This document shows positions 1 to 7,104 of a stretch of DNA of 11,843 nucleotides, one piece after another. The notes beneath the pieces were generated by a model. That model made no database searches. It saw nothing but the letters and a program-made list of their open reading frames with translations, and had not been told where the DNA came from. Source of the stretch: Thoreauomyces humboldtii (Eukaryota > Chytridiomycota > Chytridiomycetes > Spizellomycetales > Powellomycetaceae). Each line of letters begins with the position of its first letter. Position 1 is the first letter of the stretch. The position numbers and the translations under genes are program-made. Location: contig JADGJA010000719.1 in the NCBI GenBank assembly GCA_027596035.1, positions 1 to 11,843 of the forward strand. Direction: 5' to 3'.

Positions 1-76
1 CCCCCACCCCTCATGCATACGGTAGCCCCATTTCATCCTTGAATTTGATAAAAGACCCAAATTGGGGAGAGCAAAA
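1..76. other. Window end, C-rich tract and leader
   Basis: The first ten bases are C apart from one A, followed by ordinary sequence up to the first plausible ATG at 77. No gene is supported here. It could hold the 5' leader of the following gene, or a missing upstream exon may lie outside the window. Confidence 0.4.
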
Positions 77-1169
77 ATGACGCCGTCTCGCTCCTCCCGA
101 AGGAAGAGGAGAGCGCGACCCCAGGAACGGTTGTGCGATGTCCTAAAGTCACGCTGGCCCGGCCTTGCTGATCACCGGTAACCCCGACCAGGTAAGTATG
201 CCGGAACAAGAGGGGATCGAGAATGCACCCGCCTTTTATAGGAAAATCGAGTCGGTTCTTCGGGCCACAACTTTAGCACAGCAGCAACTGCGCTTTCAGT
301 CGAGTGAGGGACGGTTCATGAAGCCTTGCGCCACCTCTCAATGAGGATCATCGCTGTCCGAAGCGGACGATAAGAAAGTGGCTGTGCAGCGGTCGCCTTT
401 CCCTTCGACGACTTCGGGAATCCAGCTCGCAAGCCGCTCCTCAACCCCGCTTGGCCCCACGGGATGTCTGGAGAAAGCGTCCCCTTCAGTCCATTTAGCT
501 ATGCACCTGTCAAGGATCCCTTGGATTGGGAACAGGTTCGTCAGTGCAGGTTGTTGCGCTCCTGCCCTTTCTCTCTCCTAATCTATTTTCCTTCTCAAGG
601 CAGTAGCTGCTGTACAAGCCAAAGATTGGGAAGCCTTTTGTCGAACTCATGAGGTCCTTGACGGTAGGCGATTGCAACGCCCGGCAACGTTTTCGCCCTG
701 GTTTCCAAACCCATATTATGATAGGTTACATTGAGTGGAAGGAAAGTGTCATGGCCACCTACCAAACTGCCGCTGGTCAGAACAATCGTTGCGCAGCGCT
801 CCGGTAGGGTACTAACATCCGGCGGCAGATCAGCTGAAGATAGAGATCTTTGGTTTCTCGGCTGTTTCGGATCCAGCAACTGGCCTGCTTTCAGCGATCC
901 CACCGATCGCTAACAGCCCCATCACCACGACCGTACTGCGCATCAACTCGTTCCCTTATCATCTGACTCCCGCAAACGAGATCCTTCACTACGTATTATG
1001 GACAAAACAAGAAATGCGCACCGAAGAAATTGAGCAGGCGCTAGATGACAAGCTCCCGGGACACGATAGGATATGGTGGGAAAACCCTCCGCACAGGAAG
1101 ACCATCCCCGAGATACATCACTACCATGTTCTATGCCGGAGGACGCCGCCTTTGAATAGAGCAGTCTGA
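77..1169 (+). CDS. DUF3605-like fungal protein, multi-exon
   Basis: The function is unknown. The C-terminal half carries the pattern I associate with the fungal family DUF3605: INSFPYHLTP, then HYVLWTK, then IWWENPPHRKTIPEIHHYHV near the end. The preceding part (FPFDDFGNPARKPLLNPAWP, SPFSYAPVKDPLDWEQ, KDWEAFCRTHEVLDGYIEWK) resembles the family's N-terminal 'W-x-E ... Y-x-x-W' region. My exon chain is 77-177, 242-303, 390-535, 600-663, 725-775 and 829-1169, giving 254 residues, a usual size for such proteins as I remember them. Introns are 64, 86, 64, 61 and 53 nt. The third ends in AAG. The fifth contains a perfect TACTAAC branch site at 809-815 but needs a weak GTCAGA donor. Exons 3, 4 and 6 are well supported. 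The first two exons, the ATG at 77 and the last intron's donor are uncertain. A strong GTAAGT at 192 is an alternative first donor but gives a poorer frame. The gene may start outside the window. It points towards TAN1. Confidence 0.68.
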
Positions 1170-1516
1170 CAAGAATGACATCCCTGCCCTTCTACATTAG
1201 CATTGAGTTGAGGCAGGAAAGAAGGTCAAAGGAGTAGTGGTAGACGTCGGTTTGATTTCAGTGTGGCTCACTCACTGCTCGGTCGAGGAGCTGTCAACTT
1301 CTATCAACCGCCACCCTGTCCGAATACCTCTTCCCCCAAAAGCCCCTCCTAAGGATACCTGTGGGCGAGCTGAAAGGATGCGGAAGTTGTATGTGCGACG
1401 AGTCGCAGAATAAAGGCTGGGCGAAGCCCCAGGAACTGTATACTTGCGCCAGCTGCGCCACTCCCTCCATGCATGTCCCTGGGAATCTCCACTTGCAGCT
1501 GTCCAAGGGCAGCAGA
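1170..1516. other. Intergenic region upstream of TAN1
   Basis: This 347-bp stretch lies between the DUF3605-like stop and the chosen TAN1 ATG. It should hold the 3' end of the first transcript and the TAN1 promoter. In-frame ATGs at 1391 and 1469 could extend TAN1 upstream, but the added residues are Cys-rich and unlike the family. I see no RNA gene, repeat or clear regulatory motif. Confidence 0.5.
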
Positions 1517-2778
1517 ATGGACAACGACACCAGCAAACGATCTGCTGAAGATGCTGCCTCGGAGGCAGCCCGTCCCGGCAAGAAGCAGAAGAGCAAAGGA
1601 AAAGGGACCGGTACCATTCCGATTCACAGAGGGAAATTCAAGAACCGGTAAGAACCTCCAAGGTACATTTCTTCGATTCGGTGTCCTTATTCCGAACGTC
1701 ATTCCGGTTAGGTTTCTGAGGAAGCACTCCTCTCTCCTGCATAATTGCAAAGCCGAAGGTCCAGAACGTCCTCGTGGCCTGATAGTTACTTGCAGTGTTG
1801 GAGCGGAGACCAGGGCGCTTGTAAGGAATCTCCTCAGAATGTCAAGCATCAGCCGACCGTATCTTCATCGAGGAAGTTTGTAGGGCCAGATAAGAACATT
1901 TCTCGACAAGTACATCGCGATATTGTTCCCGAATCATGTATCCGTGTGGACCATGCGGCCTTCCGCTGTAACTCTGGATGTCGATCTGGACATCATTGGA
2001 GAGTCATCGGCGACAGGAGCATCTCCTCGGAAAGCAGGCGCAAAGCCGACAGAAGCTGAGAGCGATGAAGAACCAGAGGAGATGGCAACGGGTCCAGGAC
2101 AAAAGGAGGAGAAGGCGGATCGAATGTTTCAGGCAGTGGACGCTGCTTGCAGCGGCGTTCTGTTTATCAGGTTCCGGGTTGATACCGAGTCTGATGCTTT
2201 CGTTCTCAGGCTTTTCGGTGCGTATCACCTACCTGTGTAGCATGTGCCTGTGTAGCAATTACTCAAGGCGTCATTCCATTCACCCTTCAGGACACATGGA
2301 AACTTGTCCCATAGCTGAAAGTGAAGCGATAAAGCAAAGTTTACACCACTGTTTACGACTGCTTCCAATGTCCCACGTCATGCCTGCGAACCTCATCGAC
2401 ATCAAAAGCCACATTGACGCGTTCCTTCCACAAGAGATGGAACGACATGCAGCGACCCTTGCGTCCGCAACTGGGCGAACACCAACGCTCGCATGCGTGA
2501 CAGAACTCCGGAATAACCTGAACGTCAAGAGCTCCGATGTGCGTGAAACCGTGCTCACCTGCGTTCCGGGCGTGTCGAATGCAAAGGACAGGGAGGACAA
2601 GACATGGGGCGTTGACCTGAAAAACCCGGATCTGGTTCTTTTCACTTCCGTCTTCAAGAGCGTCGCAGGTTTCGCGACGCTCAAAGACTACTATAAGTAC
2701 AAAAGGTACAATGTGCAAATGATCGAAAATAAGGGGGAAACAGCGACCACATCCGGGGTCGGTGAGATAATAGATTAG
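1517..2778 (+). CDS. TAN1: tRNA acetylation factor Tan1 (THUMPD1 family)
   Basis: Yeast Tan1 and human THUMPD1 are tRNA-binding adaptors that let the acetyltransferase Kre33/NAT10 form N4-acetylcytidine at position 12 of tRNA-Ser and tRNA-Leu. The exons are 1517-1647, 1712-1820, 1884-2217 and 2291-2778, encoding 353 residues. Introns are 64, 63 and 73 nt with GT...AG ends. The N-terminus is basic (KKQKSKGKGTG, about residues 24-34). RGLIVTC, then FLDKYIAILFP across the second intron, match the family's N-terminal domain. An acidic, disordered insert follows (about residues 115-155). The THUMP domain comes next: FQAVDAACSGVLFIR, RLLPM (214-218), WGVDLKNPDLVLF (297-309), and the C-terminal KDYYKYKRYNVQ (323-334). 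All family landmarks are present with no break. I chose ATG 1517 because the Lys-rich start resembles relatives. The stop is 23 bp from that of convergent MTG1. Confidence 0.94.
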
Positions 2779-2801
2779 ATGCGGTCGCCGTTTGAATTTG
2801 T
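2779..2801. other. Convergent TAN1/MTG1 junction
   Basis: Only 23 bp separate the TAN1 stop (TAG, + strand) from the MTG1 stop (TAG, - strand). Each polyadenylation region must therefore lie inside the other gene's coding sequence, and the mature 3' ends should overlap as antisense. Confidence 0.7.
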
Positions 2802-4255
2802 CTATCTCGAATGTTTGGGCGGTGCCGGTCTTAACGACCCTATTTCAGGCTCCGCACCTGCCCTTTCTCCGAACCACCTTTCGATTGCCGCCGGCCCGCA
2901 GTCGTCCAAAGTCAATGGCCCGAACGCGCCTTCTCTGAACAACTGCACCATGTGCCTGGCCGCTCGCTGAAGATCCAGCTCAGCCGGGGCCCTTCCCGGG
3001 ATCCGCGGCGCGTGCTCAACGGCAGGAGGGGGAGGAAGGTCGTCATCGTCGAATGCAAGGGCAAAAGCGCCCATGGAGGACGAGAGATCCGAGGACGCGG
3101 TGGTAGTCGAAGTCCGTGCAGAAAGAGATTCGGTAAAGTTTTCGACGGTAGCGATGTGGGTGAGAACGGACCGAATGTCGTCGGTGGGTCCCGGAAGGCC
3201 GAGCACCTGCGGGTATCTCGTCTTCAACATGGACGTGTTGAGACGGAAAAGGAGGTAGTCGGCAACGTTCTGCTCCTCGGTGAGACGATCCTTCGTGGCG
3301 CCCGTCAGTGCGATCTTCAACCCGTCCACGGGATGTGTGATGTGGGGATCAAAGATTCCTGGCGTGTCGACGAGGTAGATGGGTGGATCGTCGTATATCT
3401 TCACCCGGGTCTGAATGGTTTGCGTCACGCCAGCGCTGGGTCCGACGGCGGATGCTTTTCCCTTCTTGACCCCCGTCCGGCGCAGGGCGTTGATGAGAGA
3501 AGACTTGCCGACGTTAGGAAGGCCAACGATGACCATGGAGAGAAATGGATAGCGGTGAGGTGCCGCGCGATGTTGTTCGAGAGCCCACTCGAGAATCTTC
3601 TTGACATTGGTGCCTTTGTCGGCTTGAGTAAAGAGCACCGCGTCACGCCCTTGTTTTCGAAAAGCGTCAACGATGGGCTTTGAAACGGAATGTGGTAAAT
3701 AAAATGAACGCCCAAATGGCACGCCTCGCGCCACTTGTAGTCCTCTTCCTCCCGGGCACGGAACAGTAGGCTCGCCGATTGTACCTTCTTCATGTTGGGA
3801 TTGGCAAGATCTGCCTTATTATAGACCACCAGCCTTGGCCGTCTGGCAATCAGATCTTCGAATGTAGGATTTCTGGAAGTCAACGGAATCCTTGCGTCCC
3901 GAACTTCGACTACAATATCGATCTGATGTATTCCATTCTGCAGCTGCTTGAGGGCACGGGTTTGGTGTTGTGGATACCAGTAAATGCGCTGATCGTAATT
4001 AAATGAGGTTCGGAAGGACGTTGTCGGTGTTGGAATTGATAATGATGGTGGTACAGGTGGCGGTGGTGGTGATGATGCTTGCAGTGTAGTTGGGTGCTTG
4101 GGGGTAGTCGAAGTGGGAGTTGGTATGCGAGTAGCGGAGGTCTTGGAGACCGGTCCTCGGTGGGCCCGACGAACGGGATAGCATCGGCAGCCTGGTTGCT
4201 TCAGAGAAAGGAGCCCGTGCACAGAGGCCGTACGGTAAAGGGGTAAAGGAACCAT
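2802..4255 (-). CDS. MTG1: Mitochondrial ribosome-assembly GTPase Mtg1
   Basis: Mtg1 is a circularly permuted GTPase of the RbgA/YlqF family that acts late in assembly of the large mitochondrial ribosomal subunit at the inner membrane. The exons are 4255-3785 and 3677-2802, 448 residues. The single intron (107 nt, GTACAA...TTTCAAAG, phase 0) joins NPNMKK to PIVDAFRKQG exactly where the family continues. The first 45 residues are Arg/Ser-rich without acidic residues, fitting a mitochondrial presequence, followed by a Pro/Thr-rich linker. G motifs appear in permuted order: G4 NKAD (146-149), QADKGTNVKK, G1 GLPNVGKSS (209-217), G2 Thr in GVTQT (240-244), G3 DTPG (261-264). Two things are odd. 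The family motif WFPGHM reads WYPQHQ (93-98), and a Ser/Thr/Asp/Pro insert (about 338-390) precedes the C-terminal helix AARHMVQLFREGAFG. MTG1 shares a divergent promoter with the downstream + strand gene. Confidence 0.95.
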
Positions 4256-4337
4256 TGTCTTGCGGCCTGCTAATGGTACTAGTGGTTGGAAAGCACGCAG
4301 ACTCGATCAAAAAGGAAAAGAAAGGTGCGAAAATGTG

Positions 4338-4445
4338 ATGTCCGATAATCAATTATGGCAGATGTCCGAAAAACGCGAAAACGCGACTCCGTCTACCCTT
4401 CTTCTCGACGAAGACGGACACAAAAGCAGCTGCCACTGCTGCTAG
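4338..4445 (+). other. Possible 35-codon upstream ORF
   Basis: ATG at 4338 opens a short frame (MSDNQLW...SCHCC) ending in TAG at 4443-4445, before the main ATG at 4515. If transcription starts upstream of 4338, it would act as an upstream ORF reducing translation of the coiled-coil gene. I see no donor site that would make it a real first exon. The transcription start is unknown. Confidence 0.3.
4373..4386 (+). promoter_or_regulatory. Tandem ACGCGA (MBF/SBF/E2F-like) sites
   Basis: ACGCGAAAACGCGA holds two ACGCGA copies 8 bp apart. They resemble the core of fungal G1/S elements (MBF ACGCGT, SBF CRCGAAA) and, on the other strand, the E2F-like TTTTCGCG. Position in a divergent promoter suits a regulatory role. 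Function is inferred from motif likeness only. Confidence 0.4.
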
Positions 4446-4514
4446 GAGTCGTCCTTGACGCCAAGCGAGGCCCCCCACAGAAGACACTTCCCTTTCGATC
4501 TTTCTTCAAGCGAT

Positions 4515-7075
4515 ATGATGTCCGACCTGTCTTACGAGACCAAACCCACTCGGCTACCGGATCACTCGGCCACGTTGCGCATGCCCACCCTGTCGAAATC
4601 TCCTCAGAAACCTTCAGCATTACCTCAACCGTCAAAGATTGCAACTCAGAACATGCTCAAGGCATATGGGGCCAGCGGCACAGAAGCGGACGTGGCAGCG
4701 CTTCTTGCAGGATCTGCTCAGAATCGAAAAGTTGACGTTAAGATGCTGGAACCGACGAATCCTCCGAGGGCTGCCAAAATGCAAACGGGTATCATGCCGA
4801 AGACAGCCATCACATCCGGTAAGATCGAAGGAAAACGTTGAGTTCCAAAGACAGAATATAAAAGCTGACACGCACTGCAAACTCTGAAGCAAAGAAGAAG
4901 CGCAAACCAGAGCAGCCTTCCCCGCTCACCCGTCGCCCAACTCTCCGAGCTCGTGCATCCGCCGTAAACCCCGCGCACTTAACAGGAGCTTCGAACTTCG
5001 ATGCTATTGCAAAACTGGTTGCCATCATCGACGATCAGAAGCTGCAACTTGCCAAACTAGCGGAAGATCAAAAAACTGGCAGAATTGTATGTTCGCTCCC
5101 CGAACGAGGCTACTCGGGCAAACCCTCCTAACTGCGTTCCTGGAAATTTAGGTCAAGCAGAGACAAGATAAAGCTATACAGCAGATGACCAAAGCCCAGG
5201 GTGATTTTCCTCGTCTTGTGGCTTCCTTGAACGAGGAGATCCGAGCTCTCAAAGCCGAAAGAGCTCTCGACAAGAAGAAGATGGCCACAATCTCTCACAA
5301 CGCGCAGAGTCAGGCCGAAGAAAACTTTCGGATAAGGAGTCTGCTTTCCAACCCACAATCTCAATATCTTGCGAAGGGGCCTGTCAAAAAGACATCGGAG
5401 ACTAATGAAGATGAAAGGCTGATCCGAGAGCTCAATGAGCAGCTCGTAAGAAAAGATGCTGAGATTGCGGTAAGGGGCTCGGCATGCGGGAGCGGGAAGC
5501 ATGTCAACTATCTTATGGTCCGATTCTCATGATAGGCTCTGGAGGCCGCTGTAGTTTCGGCCAAAGCACAAACTCAAAGCGCCGCCTTGCAGGAAAGTGT
5601 GGAAGAGGTACGGCTGAATGATTTGCTTTTGCGACCTTGCATTGCGTCTCATCCTGACAAGCAACAGCTCGAGATTAAGGCAGAGCCTTCGGTTCTCAGT
5701 TCCCTAGCAAGTCAGCATGGCATTGCTGAGACGGTATGACGTTACATACGAGTACTTAGCTTGATTGTTCTGACGAGCTTTCAAATCGTAGATTCCGAGC
5801 CTCCCCACTGACCGGCACAGGGCAACATTTTTGCTCAGTCGTTCCTTTAAGCCAGAGGATAAATCCGCTTATCACTCGGATGCAGCCGTTTCTCCAGCTC
5901 AAGCTCGGCCAATGGAGGCTCCCAATGAAGCAATTGAAGAACCCACTGCGTCTGCTGAAAAAGCGGACGTTGTCATTGAGGAGGAAAGGCTTACGGAGGA
6001 TATACTCGCTTTAGCCGCCTACCCCACCATTGCGACACCTCCCACACGTTTGTCGCCCCTTCCGCATTTCTCGGAGGCGAACGACGATGAGCAAAAGAAC
6101 ATCCACGAAACCAGCGACGACGTCACCGAAAGCAAGGTTCACGATACTAGTATGGACAATGACGCAGCGTATGACGACGCGTTCGAAAGTCCTTCAGAGA
6201 ACGAGGACGAGACTTCCAGTCTCGGAGGTGGATTCGCCGCGGATGGCGACTACGACGATGGCGGATCGGAGGATGAGGTCCTTGGTGCAGAGGGTATCGA
6301 AGAAGAGGAATATGAAGATGATGAGCAGGAGGATTTCGCGTCCGGAGCGCCCACCAAGCGAGAACTAGCATTCTTGAGAAGGATGGGAGTTGAGCTGGCA
6401 CCTGCTTCCATGGTGTCTGAGGACGAAGAGAGCGTTGCCCACGCAGACGCGGAGGACGAAAATGTTCATAGGGATGAGGAACGAGTGGGTGTTCGCGCGC
6501 TCGAAAGAGAAGTCGACAGGGTCGGGTCATCTACTATTCACAAACCGAATCTCTTTGCGATGCCGGTCGAGGCCGAAAGCAAGTTGGATCTAGGCGAGAC
6601 TCATCGTGGCGATGCTATTCCTTACGAGAGCGGTCTGGTTGAGTCCACATCAACGTCGCCACGGGAATCCGTACTCCCTGGAGATTCTCCCTTCGAGACC
6701 GCACCGGAGGACAGCGAAAGTGGAAGTCGTCCTGCCAGTGCTCGTTCGCTTGACGAGCAAGAGGGTGATGGAAACGCAACTCCTCCTCTTATCGCTTTAG
6801 CGTACGAGGAAACGCTACGTAGGATGCAGACAGCATCCGCAGAATCGTTGGGGCGGCCTTCCAAAGATCTTGTCTCCGCCGCTCCAGATGACGAAGCCGC
6901 CACAGTCAAACCTACGCACAAACTCAGTTTTTTGAGTAATGTTCCACCGGTCGCGCCTGTCAAAACATCAGAAGGTCTGAGATCCCCAGGAGTCCCCGCT
7001 GGGACGACTGCTGGAGTCGGGGCTGAAAGCAAACTCGGGACTTCCGCTGCGGTTCCGCTTTGGCTGCGTCGGTGA
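4515..7075 (+). CDS. Unrecognised nuclear-type coiled-coil/acidic protein
   Basis: I do not recognise this family. My exons are 4515-4818, 4890-5086, 5152-5469, 5536-5607, 5668-5733 and 5792-7075, encoding 746 residues. Introns are 71, 65, 66, 60 and 58 nt; the first ends CTGAAG. Residues 1-100 are Ser/Pro/Thr-rich. KKKRKPEQPSP (about 103-113) looks like a classical nuclear localisation signal. Residues about 140-300 are heptad-like coiled coil (AIIDDQKLQLAKLAEDQK, LNEEIRALKAER, DERLIRELNEQLVRKDAEIA). About 442-502 is very acidic (e.g. GIEEEEYEDDEQEDF). It is followed by a short basic-hydrophobic helix TKRELAFLRRMG. The rest is disordered, Ser/Pro-rich, ending VPLWLRR. The 60-nt fourth intron has no stop and could be retained. 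The start is the first of two ATGs (ATGATG). Possible roles include chromatin or spindle/kinetochore scaffolding, but this is a guess from composition. It is convergent with IQCH. Confidence 0.78.
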
Positions 7076-7104
7076 TCCTCGGATGTCGCTCACTGGGATA
7101 TCAA
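7076..7104. other. Convergent junction, coiled-coil gene/IQCH
   Basis: Only 29 bp separate the TGA of the + strand gene (7073-7075) from the TGA of the - strand IQCH gene (7107-7105). Both 3' processing signals must overlap the opposing gene. Confidence 0.7.

Larger units (their letters stand above)
4256..4514. promoter_or_regulatory. Divergent promoter of MTG1 and coiled-coil gene
   Basis: This 259-bp region separates the two start codons and must contain both promoters. It has an A-rich stretch (about 4308-4333), two ACGCGA copies, two GATGTCCGA words and a possible upstream ORF, listed separately. No TATA box is obvious. Confidence 0.6.
4337..4525 (+). repeat. Three copies of GATGTCCGA
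   Basis: The 9-mer GATGTCCGA occurs at 4337-4345, 4361-4369 and 4517-4525. The first two are 24 bp apart. The third overlaps the ATGATG start of the coiled-coil gene. Each copy contains an ATG followed by Ser and Asp or Glu codons. By rough expectation a given 9-mer should occur far less than once in a window this size. Confidence 0.6.

Noticed and set aside
176..241. GTAAGT donor at 192 as the true first splice site of the DUF3605-like gene
   Set aside because: It is the best donor by consensus, but its upstream frame has a stop and no ATG. The GTAACC at 178 gives an open frame from ATG 77. The choice remains weak.
595..903. 102-codon - strand ORF
   Set aside because: It overlaps + strand exons with the DUF3605-like pattern and splice signals, and shows no recognisable motif itself.
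1349..1849. 166-codon - strand ORF
   Set aside because: It lies antisense to TAN1 exons 1-2, and the + strand has clear homology.
2952..3683. 243-codon + strand ORF
   Set aside because: It lies antisense to the conserved MTG1 GTPase exon; the composition is a Gly/Arg-rich shadow with no family pattern.
4355..4735. 126-codon + strand ORF starting with a very basic segment
   Set aside because: It overlaps the first exon of the coiled-coil gene in another frame. The chosen frame connects by a good donor to the next exons; this one does not.
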